From Clostridiales bacterium (lineage in GTDB: Bacteria; Bacillota; Clostridia; Caldicoprobacterales; UBA3941), in NCBI GenBank assembly GCA_012522165.1, contig JAAYKZ010000072.1:1-5036 (forward strand): a stretch of DNA of 5,036 nucleotides, given 5' to 3'. Below the pieces are notes generated by a model that was given only the letters and a program-made list of their open reading frames with translations, did no database searches and was not told the DNA's origin. This document shows, one piece after another, positions 1-5,036 of the stretch. How positions within the stretch are numbered: position 1 is the stretch's first letter; the number at the start of each line of letters is the position of its first letter. The position numbers and the translations under genes were made by a program.

Positions 1-1
1 A

Positions 2-385
2 CTTTGCCCTGTAATACTCACAGATAACGGAAGTGAGTTTTCTAATCCGAAAGCCATCGAGTTTGGTCCTGATGAAAAAGGTATTAGAAGAACCAATGTA
101 TTCTATTGTGATCCAAGCTGTCCTTATCAAAAAGGGGCTATAGAAGTTAATCATGAACTCATACGGAGGATTGTTCCAAAAGGTTATAGCTTTGATAGCT
201 ATAACCAAGATGACATCTTCTTAATGATGGATCATATCAACTCTTATAAAAGAAAAAAGCTGAACAACCGTAGCCCATACGACGCGTTCAGCTTTTATTA
301 CGGAGAAGACATCTTAAAGCAGTTAGCATGTAAACCGGTTGCCGCCGAGAATATCATACTGAAACCAGGCCTTCTCAAAAAGTAA
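2..385 (+). CDS. IS30-family transposase, C-terminal part (5' end outside window)
   Basis: The open frame runs from the window edge to TAA at 383-385 and gives 127 residues. It carries the end of a DDE (RNase H-like) transposase catalytic core. The fragment begins with LCPVILTDNGSEF, where the Asp of TDNGSEF (fragment residue 8) is the usual second catalytic Asp. The segment CPYQKGAIEVNHELIRR supplies the catalytic Glu (fragment residue 48), followed by the IS30-type PKGYSF and the KLNNRSPYDAFSF tail motif. The protein ends with ILKPGLLKK. In known IS30-family members this enzyme cuts and joins the element ends. The N-terminal HTH and the first Asp lie outside the window, so intactness cannot be judged. 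Base composition is visibly less AT-rich than in the restriction-modification genes downstream. Family assignment is confident; the exact element is not recognised. Confidence 0.9.
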   Translation, partial: LCPVILTDNGSEFSNPKAIEFGPDEKGIRRTNVFYCDPSCPYQKGAIEVNHELIRRIVPKGYSFDSYNQDDIFLMMDHINSYKRKKLNNRSPYDAFSFYYGEDILKQLACKPVAAENIILKPGLLKK

Positions 386-728
386 CTCATAAAATAACAC
401 ATTTAAAGCCGCTAGCAGATAAATAAATATCATTTTGCGAAGTATGGATTCTCCAGTTACAAAAAAACTGAGCGAGAATCGATGCTTGTTTGCTATGCGA
501 ATTTTTATGACTTAAAGCTATTATAACACGTCTAAAAGGAATATAAACTATGGATTTTTAATTACAAAATGGGATTTTCATTTACAAAATGGGATTTTTG
601 ATTACAAAGTGAGAATCTCGTTTACAAAAAATGAATTTGCTGGGAATCTCGCGTTACAAACGGGAATTTCGTTTTGCAATTCATCCAGACCAGATATTTC
701 CTTATGTAAATTATAGCATAAATTGCGA
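386..728. other. Non-coding stretch between transposase and regulator
   Basis: No convincing gene is present on either strand; frames are broken by frequent stops. It probably contains the right-hand end of the IS30-type element, followed by the junction to the restriction-modification locus. The visible structure is a set of degenerate 20-bp direct repeats (annotated separately) and scattered copies of the hexamer TGCGAA (436-441, 496-501, 724-729, with a fourth at 747-752). No clean terminal inverted repeat or target-site duplication can be fixed, because the other element end is outside the window. Confidence 0.6.
551..680. repeat. Degenerate 20-bp direct repeats, six units here plus one at 445-464
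   Basis: Units start at 551, 571, 591 and 611 in exact 20-bp register. An 11-bp break (631-641) follows, then units at 642-661 and 662-680 (19 bp). A further copy is at 445-464. The consensus is roughly GGGATTTTCATTTACAAAAT: a GGGA(A/T)T(T/C)T half followed by TTACAAA. The last unit ends TTTTGCAAT and is the most diverged. A period near two helical turns places all units on one face of the DNA, which suggests binding sites for a protein. Position just after the transposase gene makes IS-end or transposase-binding repeats the best guess. Iteron-like sites are the alternative. Confidence 0.75.
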
Positions 729-773
729 AAAACACAATAATTAATTTGCGAACTCAAATTTTTGTTGTGTTTT
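729..773. promoter_or_regulatory. Nested dyad symmetry, likely operator of the XRE regulator
   Basis: The outer arms are AAAACACAATAA (729-740) and TTGTTGTGTTTT (762-773), complementary at 11 of 12 positions, including a perfect 9-bp block (729-737 with 765-773). Inside them are AATTTG (743-748) and CAAATT (755-760), a perfect 6-bp dyad with a 6-bp spacer. The two dyads share almost the same centre, near 751. The right outer arm covers the -35 region of the promoter that reads into the XRE gene. Such placement fits autorepression or autoactivation by the regulator encoded 47 bp downstream. Direct evidence is the symmetry only; which protein binds is inferred. Confidence 0.55.
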
Positions 774-788
774 AACCAGCTTTATGAT
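759..788 (+). promoter_or_regulatory. Probable sigma-A type promoter for the xre-RM-S operon
   Basis: TATGAT at 783-788 differs from the -10 consensus TATAAT at one position. The -35 is weak: TTTTTG (759-764, 18-bp spacer) or TTGTTG (762-767, 15-bp spacer) are the candidates. Initiation would fall near 795, giving a leader of about 25 bases before the ATG at 820. A poor -35 overlapped by a dyad is what a regulated promoter often looks like. Confidence 0.5.
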
Positions 789-807
789 ATTCTTTATATT
801 ACAAGGC

Positions 808-813
808 GAGGTG
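808..813 (+). promoter_or_regulatory. Ribosome binding site that fixes the XRE start
   Basis: GAGGTG, within AAGGCGAGGTG, lies 6 bases before the ATG at 820. The in-frame ATG at 784 sits inside the -10 box and has no such site, so the later start is chosen. Confidence 0.65.
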
Positions 814-819
814 ACAATT

Positions 820-1023
820 ATGGCCGTAAGCTATAAAAAACTCTGGAAGCTCCTTATTGATAAAGATATGAAAAAGAAAGATTTAAGAGAAGCGGCTGGT
901 ATTAGTACATCTACAATGGCAAAACTTAGTAAAAACGAAAATGTTAATACAGATATCTTAGTCAAAATATGTAAGGCTCTTAATTGCGATATCGCTGATA
1001 TTATGGAAATAACTGAGGATTAA
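820..1023 (+). CDS. XRE/Cro-type HTH transcriptional regulator (67 aa)
   Basis: This is a small single-domain DNA-binding protein, essentially only the Cro/C1-type HTH. It begins MAVSYKKLWKLLIDKDM. The helix-turn-helix lies around residues 17-38 (KKDLREAAGISTSTMAKLSK), followed by the family's typical C-terminal helices (NTDILVKICKALNCDIADIME). Length matches the usual 65-70 residues of this stand-alone class in Bacillota. The start at 820 is preferred over the in-frame ATG at 784, because 784 lies in the promoter -10 box and 820 has a good ribosome site. The gene ends 33 bp before the nuclease-methylase gene on the same strand with no terminator between, so they are likely co-transcribed. 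By analogy with controller proteins of restriction-modification systems, it may time or limit expression of the operon, acting at the dyad at 729-773. That role is inferred from position. Confidence 0.9.
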   Translation: MAVSYKKLWKLLIDKDMKKKDLREAAGISTSTMAKLSKNENVNTDILVKICKALNCDIADIMEITED

Positions 1024-1041
1024 ACTTTTACATACTTTTTT

Positions 1042-1048
1042 AGGAGGT
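1042..1048 (+). promoter_or_regulatory. Strong ribosome binding site of the RM gene
   Basis: AGGAGGT lies 8 bases before the ATG at 1057. It is a near-perfect anti-Shine-Dalgarno match and supports this start, so the nuclease domain is truly part of the protein. Confidence 0.85.
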
Positions 1049-1056
1049 ATATATAA

Positions 1057-3300
1057 ATGTCAAAATATGCTTCATTAGACGCTAGAACTGAATTAGAACA
1101 AACAGTAGCTGAAGATTTTAAGGCTGCTTTTGAAAAAAGAGGATTTACAGTTAAACATAACGGAGGTGTAACTCATGCACCTGCCGGAGTACCTGATATT
1201 GAAATGTTTGATGCTAATTTTAATTTTAATATTGAAGTAACCAAACGAGTAGGAGCACAACAAGACGGGGAATTTAACTCAATAAGGGATCATCTTAATT
1301 CTTTTAAAAATAATAATACCCAAAAAAATGTATATTGTATATTTATATCGCCAAATACGTCTCAAAGAATGATTGATAGCATTAAAGACCATAATCGTCA
1401 AAGAGTAATTGAAGGAAATCCTGATTTGAAAATATTACCACTATCATTTGAAACATTAGAGCTGTATTTAGAGCGTTTAGCAAAGAGTGAAGCAGACTTG
1501 TATCCAATAAGTAGCCTTATCAATTTGTTTTCAAATTTTAATAGTTTTGTAGATGATTTACGAATAAAAAAACTATTACAACAAATAATTTTCCCTAATG
1601 ATTTTGATTTTGAGCAAAAAATATTACAAGAAGAAAAAGATAGAGATAGTGAAACCCTTAATAATTTAGTAAAAGACTTAATCAAACTTGAAAATTATAT
1701 GCGAGAAAATGGCGTTGCTACTGGAGGTGCTGCGATTAATGCATTAATATATCTTGTATTTGTAAAACTATATGAAGAAAAAAGAGAAAGAGAAAATGGA
1801 GACCAGAATCGCTTTTCAAATGTTAAATCCTTTGAAAAATATATAAGAAATGTTAGTGGGAGAATACGTAATCAAAAAAGAGCAATACACGAATTGTTTA
1901 GATCGATAAAGGATGAAGCGCAATTCGTTGAATCAGGAATGTTCACAAACACTGATAATTTTCCTGATTCTTTGAATGATGACTTTATTATGGAAAAAGT
2001 CCTGCCAATATTTAGTCAATATAATTTTCTAGGAACTACTGTAGATGCATTAGGAGCTGTTTATGAAGTTCTGGCCTTAAGATCTGAAAAAGATGTAAAA
2101 GTTGGCCAGTTTTTTACTCCTGAAAAAGTAGTAAAATTTATGGTAAAAATGGCTGAGTTAAGTCCAGATGATTATGTCCTTGATCCCGCATGTGGAACTG
2201 GGCGGTTTTTGATACACGCGATGGATGATATGATCTCAAAAATAAATGAACCCACAACTACCAAGCGCGATAAAAAGAAGAATAAAATTCAACAAAAACA
2301 ATTGTTTGGCGCTGATATTGACATGAGAATTGCTAAAATTGCAAAAATGAATATGTGGATACATGGAGATGGAAAATCGAATATCAAAGGTGAGGTTAAT
2401 GGAATAACACTACATCGTAATATTAAAGGTTTTAATGATGATGTGGGCTGTGATAATAGTTTTGATGTTATTTTAACGAATCCCCCTTTGGGTGAGCTAA
2501 ACTATCAGACAGCAACTTTTACTGATTTGGGTGATGTAAAAGAACGATTGATGCGCATTCCAATATTGCCAATTAAAAATAAGACTAAAGAAAAAAGAGA
2601 TACTATTGCACAAAGAATAGAAGTACATAGACGTGAACTTGAAGAAATGATTGATTTAAAAAATAAAGCAGAATTAGATAGAAGTTTAAGCAAAAAAGAG
2701 TTAAATTCATTAAAGAGAAAAATAGAAAATAAAATACGAACTATAGAGAATAATCAATCTCAGTTGTCCGAAATAGAATCTCAAATAGCTTCTGGAAATT
2801 GTGAAATTGAGGTTACAGGTAATACAATGAAAGGAGGAGCTTTATTTTTAACAGCCATTTGGCACTATTTAAAAAATAATACAGAAAAAAGTGAATTACC
2901 AGAATGGCGTGGAGGTAAATTGCTCACCATTTTAGATGAAGGCATTCTTAATACGGACAATTATAAACATGTTCGTGACTATATAAAAACGCACTTTTAT
3001 ATTAAAGCTATAATATCTTTAACTAGAGATGCTTTCGTTCCTGTATCAAAGACTTCAACTAAAACTTCTATTCTCTATGCAATTAAGAAAACAGACCTAA
3101 CAGCTATACAAAGAGAACCCATATTTTTTGCTCACGTTGATAAAGTTGGGGTTGATACAAAAGGAAAGGAATGTGAAAATCATTTAGATAAAATATTAGA
3201 AGAATATTTTGCTTTTAAAATTGCTGTAATTAATTCATATAAAGGACTTGAGTTTAGAAGAGATATTTTTGAATCACTTTATACTGGAGGAAATAAATAA
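1057..3300 (+). CDS. Fused restriction nuclease and N6-adenine DNA methyltransferase (RM subunit, Type IIB/BcgI-like)
   Basis: This 747-residue protein appears to join restriction and modification in one chain. Residues about 1-145 form a PD-(D/E)xK-like nuclease domain: Glu14 in the first helix, Pro46-Asp47, then Glu60-Val-Thr-Lys63, followed by a strand-helix-strand (VYCIFISPN to LKILPLS). Residues about 195-345 match the helical HsdM N-terminal domain. The methylase core follows: QFFTP (351-355), SAM-binding motif I DPACGTG (376-382), FGADID (417-422), MNMWIHGDG (431-439) and catalytic motif IV NPPL (475-478). NPPL has Leu where the family has Phe/Tyr. Residues about 479-590 are a charged, coiled-coil-like insertion. 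The fold resumes with GGALFL (593-598), GGKLLTILDEGIL (619-631) and KTSTKTSILYAI. HsdM proteins transfer a methyl group from SAM to adenine N6 and need an S subunit for target choice; that subunit is encoded next, with a one-base overlap. No HsdR helicase is present. Family is certain; activity of either catalytic site is not proven. Confidence 0.9.
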   Translation: MSKYASLDARTELEQTVAEDFKAAFEKRGFTVKHNGGVTHAPAGVPDIEMFDANFNFNIEVTKRVGAQQDGEFNSIRDHLNSFKNNNTQKNVYCIFISPNTSQRMIDSIKDHNRQRVIEGNPDLKILPLSFETLELYLERLAKSEADLYPISSLINLFSNFNSFVDDLRIKKLLQQIIFPNDFDFEQKILQEEKDRDSETLNNLVKDLIKLENYMRENGVATGGAAINALIYLVFVKLYEEKRERENGDQNRFSNVKSFEKYIRNVSGRIRNQKRAIHELFRSIKDEAQFVESGMFTNTDNFPDSLNDDFIMEKVLPIFSQYNFLGTTVDALGAVYEVLALRSEKDVKVGQFFTPEKVVKFMVKMAELSPDDYVLDPACGTGRFLIHAMDDMISKINEPTTTKRDKKKNKIQQKQLFGADIDMRIAKIAKMNMWIHGDGKSNIKGEVNGITLHRNIKGFNDDVGCDNSFDVILTNPPLGELNYQTATFTDLGDVKERLMRIPILPIKNKTKEKRDTIAQRIEVHRRELEEMIDLKNKAELDRSLSKKELNSLKRKIENKIRTIENNQSQLSEIESQIASGNCEIEVTGNTMKGGALFLTAIWHYLKNNTEKSELPEWRGGKLLTILDEGILNTDNYKHVRDYIKTHFYIKAIISLTRDAFVPVSKTSTKTSILYAIKKTDLTAIQREPIFFAHVDKVGVDTKGKECENHLDKILEEYFAFKIAVINSYKGLEFRRDIFESLYTGGNK

Positions 3301-3302
3301 TG
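3286..3302 (+). promoter_or_regulatory. Ribosome site and TAATG overlap coupling RM and S genes
   Basis: GGAGG (3286-3290) lies within the last codons of the RM gene, 9 bases before the ATG at 3300. The stop TAA (3298-3300) and ATG share one base (TAATG). This is a standard arrangement for translational coupling, which would keep RM and S subunits in balance. Confidence 0.8.
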
Positions 3303-4721
3303 TATACGACAAATTACTTTTACAGGTATGTAGAAGATCTGTCTACAAGGTTTGACCAACATTTTCTTAATCCTATATGGAATATTAAAATAGATAGAAT
3401 GAATAAAAGTAATTTTGTACCACTTCATGTGTATTTAAGTAATAATATACAATCCGGAACAACACCAAAGAAAGAACAGATGTATACAAGCGACATTGCG
3501 CCAAGTGATAGTTTTAATTTTATACAAATTGGCTCTATAGATTGGAAAGGAAACATTGATAGCGAGACAGACTATAAAATTGATTCACAATTCCTTGAAT
3601 CATTAGACGAATCTTCTATTATAAGAAAAAATGATCTGCTTCTTGCTGCTACAGGAGCTACTATTGGAAAAGTAGGAATATATAAATCCGATGAACCAAG
3701 TATTGCATGTGCTGATCTATTAACTATAAGATTAAAAGATGAAAGGTTAGCAGAAATAATACACTTTTTTTTGCTTTCCGATTATGGCAAGGAACAAATT
3801 ATAAGAAATATATTTGGCTCTACTAATGGGCATATTAAGAGTGCTGATATAGAAAATATTCTTGTGCCCAGAATTGATGACAATTTGATTAAATCATTTT
3901 ATCAAGAGATAGTTCCTCAAATAAACTATTATTATACAATTAAAGAAAAAGAAAAAAAATTATTATTAGAAATAGATGCTACCATATTAAGTGAATTAAA
4001 CTGGAAAGCAAATTTTAATACATTTCCAGTATCCGAATACACACATAGCTTTTTTAGATATCCGTCAGAAATTAATTCCAGATTAGATACCTTGTATAAC
4101 GATATTATATTTGATTTTCTTTATAAAAATATTGAAGCATCTCCATATGATTTTTTTGAATTATCAAAGTTTGTTGATTTAAGATTGGAGCTTCGAAATC
4201 CACAAAATGAACCTGAACAATATTTTGATTATGTTGATATTGGTAGTATAGATACAACTTACGGAATAATATATCCGACAAGAATGCAAGGAAATGAAGC
4301 AACAAGTTCTAGAATGCGTCAAGTTATGTATGCTAATGATATTCTTGTTTCGACAACGAGACCAACTAGAAGAGCAATTGCCACAGTGACTGATTATCTA
4401 GACAATCAGATATGTTCTACTGGTTTTGCAGTATTAATTCCAAAAAGGGATGTAATTGGGGAATTTCTATTTCATATACTCCGAAGTGAAATTGTAACTG
4501 CTCAGTTTGAAAGGTTATGTAGCGGATCTGGATACCCAGCAATTAATAAAGAAAATGATGTACTTCGGGTTCTAGTTCCTGAAGTTAATAAAGATGAACA
4601 GGATAGAATTCTTTCTAAAATAACAGCAAAACTTCAACTCGCAAAAAGTATGGGAGACGAAGCAGAAAAAATATGGCATAAAGGTTTGAATAGGTTTGAA
4701 AATTTAGTTATAAGGAAGTGA
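3300..4721 (+). CDS. hsdS: HsdS-type DNA specificity subunit with two target recognition domains
   Basis: This 473-residue protein should set the DNA target for the fused nuclease-methylase. It has the classic two-fold repeat. TRD1 spans about residues 12-190: TRFDQHF, SGTTPKKEQMY, FIQIGSID at 74-81, NDLLLAATGATIGKVGI, then HIKSADIENILVP. TRD2 spans about 258-428: SRLDTLYND, YVDIGSID at 311-318, NDILVSTTRPTRRAIATV, then INKENDVLRVLVP. A central helical region (about 195-235) and a C-terminal helix (about 430-473) are the conserved coiled-coil spacers that contact the methylase. Two TRDs imply a bipartite, usually asymmetric target; the sequence itself cannot be predicted. Length is in the range of ordinary Type I HsdS and, as far as I recall, longer than the roughly 340-residue S subunits of BcgI-type systems. 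The gene appears complete, with no frameshift and no second S gene or recombination repeats in view. Confidence 0.93.
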   Translation: MYTTNYFYRYVEDLSTRFDQHFLNPIWNIKIDRMNKSNFVPLHVYLSNNIQSGTTPKKEQMYTSDIAPSDSFNFIQIGSIDWKGNIDSETDYKIDSQFLESLDESSIIRKNDLLLAATGATIGKVGIYKSDEPSIACADLLTIRLKDERLAEIIHFFLLSDYGKEQIIRNIFGSTNGHIKSADIENILVPRIDDNLIKSFYQEIVPQINYYYTIKEKEKKLLLEIDATILSELNWKANFNTFPVSEYTHSFFRYPSEINSRLDTLYNDIIFDFLYKNIEASPYDFFELSKFVDLRLELRNPQNEPEQYFDYVDIGSIDTTYGIIYPTRMQGNEATSSRMRQVMYANDILVSTTRPTRRAIATVTDYLDNQICSTGFAVLIPKRDVIGEFLFHILRSEIVTAQFERLCSGSGYPAINKENDVLRVLVPEVNKDEQDRILSKITAKLQLAKSMGDEAEKIWHKGLNRFENLVIRK

Positions 4722-4772
4722 AGAAAGAAAAAATACATTGTGGCAAAAACTTCACATCTATCCTGTATCCTC

Positions 4773-4794
4773 AACCCCTTGTAAAAAGGGGGTT
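4773..4794. terminator. GC-rich hairpin after hsdS, weak terminator candidate
   Basis: AACCCCTT (4773-4780) pairs with AAGGGGGTT (4786-4794) with one bulged G and a 5-base loop. It lies about 50 bp after the hsdS stop, a normal place for an operon terminator. No U-run follows on the plus strand (ATCTAATCTGG), nor on the minus strand, so intrinsic termination is doubtful. Confidence 0.35.
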
Positions 4795-4862
4795 ATCTAA
4801 TCTGGTAACTCAACTATTAATTTTCGGGACGGTTGATATGTTCCCTCAAGCAACAAAAATAA

Positions 4863-4926
4863 GGGTTTCCTGACATTGTATCCTCCGGCAAAGTAACCGT
4901 GAGAAAAACTCAATGTCTGGAAACCC
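4863..4926 (-). terminator. 16-bp inverted repeat with T-run on the minus strand: likely minus-strand terminator
   Basis: GGGTTTCCTGACATTG (4863-4878) is the reverse complement of CAATGTCTGGAAACCC (4911-4926) at 15 of 16 positions, with a 32-base loop. Read on the minus strand, the stem is followed at once by TTATTTTTGTTG, a T-rich tract of the kind seen after intrinsic terminators. On the plus strand no such tract follows. It would end transcription of a gene entering from beyond 5036. The loop is long for a terminator, so an IS terminal repeat or small MITE-like element is an alternative. Confidence 0.4.
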
Positions 4927-4940
4927 ATTATCTAACGGTT

Positions 4941-4960
4941 TCAATATTCTTCAATATTCT
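4941..4960. repeat. 10-bp tandem duplication TCAATATTCT x2
   Basis: Two exact adjacent copies of TCAATATTCT. They overlap the stop and last codons of the possible minus-strand reading frame. This is probably a small replication slip with no assigned function. Confidence 0.7.
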
Positions 4961-5036
4961 CTTTAAAAAGTATCTTCAAGTGTAGGTCATTCCAGGCTTT
5001 AACACACGGATTCACAGTTTGTTCCCCCGGCTTTTC
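4941..5036 (-). CDS. Possible C-terminal end of an unrecognised minus-strand protein
   Basis: On the minus strand a frame is open from the window edge (5036) to TGA at 4943-4941, giving 31 residues that include NPCVKAWNDLHLKILFKEN and end in EEY. I do not recognise the family. In favour of a gene: it ends 15 bp before a strong inverted repeat with a minus-strand T-run, the usual place for a terminator, and base composition is less AT-rich than nearby non-coding DNA. Against: 31 open codons can occur by chance, and the start is not visible. The sequence beyond the window would settle it. Confidence 0.3.
   Translation of the reverse strand, partial: EKPGEQTVNPCVKAWNDLHLKILFKENIEEY

Larger units (their letters stand above)
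4722..5036. other. Downstream region, no convincing plus-strand gene
   Basis: After the specificity gene, AT-rich sequence gives way to more mixed composition. The region holds a GC-rich hairpin at 4773-4794, a long inverted repeat at 4863-4926, a 10-bp tandem duplication at 4941-4960, and the possible tail of a minus-strand gene from 5036 down to 4941. The nonamer TGTATCCTC occurs at 4765-4773 and starts a similar string near 4877. No further restriction-modification gene begins here. Confidence 0.5.

Noticed and set aside
551..680. CRISPR array or plasmid iteron origin
   Set aside because: Units are contiguous and degenerate with no unique spacers, so it is not CRISPR. No replication initiator gene is in the window, so an iteron origin has no support.
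784..819. In-frame ATG at 784 as start of the XRE gene (79 aa)
   Set aside because: It lies within the probable -10 box, lacks a ribosome site, and adds a hydrophobic tail (MIFFILQGEVTI) not expected in this family; ATG 820 has a good site.
1057..1500. Separate upstream nuclease gene with a frameshifted fusion
   Set aside because: The frame is continuous from a strong ribosome site through both domains, with no stop or secondary ribosome site between them.
1398..1685. Minus-strand open frame of 95 codons
   Set aside because: It lies antisense inside the RM coding sequence, has a Ser/Lys/Phe-rich composition typical of a shadow frame, and has no recognisable domain.
2505..2693. Minus-strand open frame of 62 codons
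   Set aside because: Antisense shadow of the coiled-coil insertion; the hydrophobic look comes from reverse-reading Lys/Glu codons.
4105..4305. Minus-strand open frame of 66 codons
   Set aside because: Antisense to TRD2 of the specificity subunit; no ribosome site or family likeness seen.
3300..4721. Phase-variable hsdS with inversion sites
   Set aside because: No second specificity gene, recombinase or inverted homologous segment is present in the window, and no simple-sequence tract is seen in the gene.

Overview
The window looks like an accessory (defence) island from a low-GC Gram-positive bacterium, probably of the Clostridia/Erysipelotrichia type. The grounds are strong AGGAGG-type ribosome sites, AT-rich codon use, an IS30-family transposase of the type common in Bacillota, and a small XRE regulator typical of that group. 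The species cannot be named from the sequence.

Layout: (1) Bases 2-385 are the 3' end of an IS30-family DDE transposase, cut by the window start. (2) Bases 386-728 hold no gene. They carry a family of degenerate direct repeats with a 20-bp period, best read as IS-end or transposase-binding sequence. (3) Bases 729-794 are a control region: a large nested dyad symmetry over a -35 region, and a near-consensus -10 box (TATGAT). (4) Bases 820-1023 encode a 67-residue XRE-type HTH regulator. (5) Bases 1057-3300 encode a 747-residue fusion of an N-terminal PD-(D/E)xK-like nuclease and an HsdM-type N6-adenine DNA methyltransferase. (6) Bases 3300-4721, overlapping the previous gene by one base (TAATG), encode a 473-residue two-TRD HsdS specificity subunit. 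(7) Bases 4722-5036 hold a GC-rich hairpin, a long inverted repeat that resembles a minus-strand terminator, and possibly the last 31 codons of an unrecognised minus-strand gene leaving the window.

The three central genes run the same way with short spacing and form an apparent operon, regulator - nuclease/methylase - specificity subunit. This is a compact restriction-modification system in which one RM polypeptide and one S subunit should do both cutting and methylation. No HsdR translocase is seen. The nearest known organisation is Type IIB (BcgI-like). Points that set it apart are a non-canonical nuclease motif (PD...EVTK), Leu in place of the aromatic residue in the methylase motif IV (NPPL), a coiled-coil insertion of about 110 residues just after that motif, and a dedicated XRE regulator with an operator-like dyad at its promoter.
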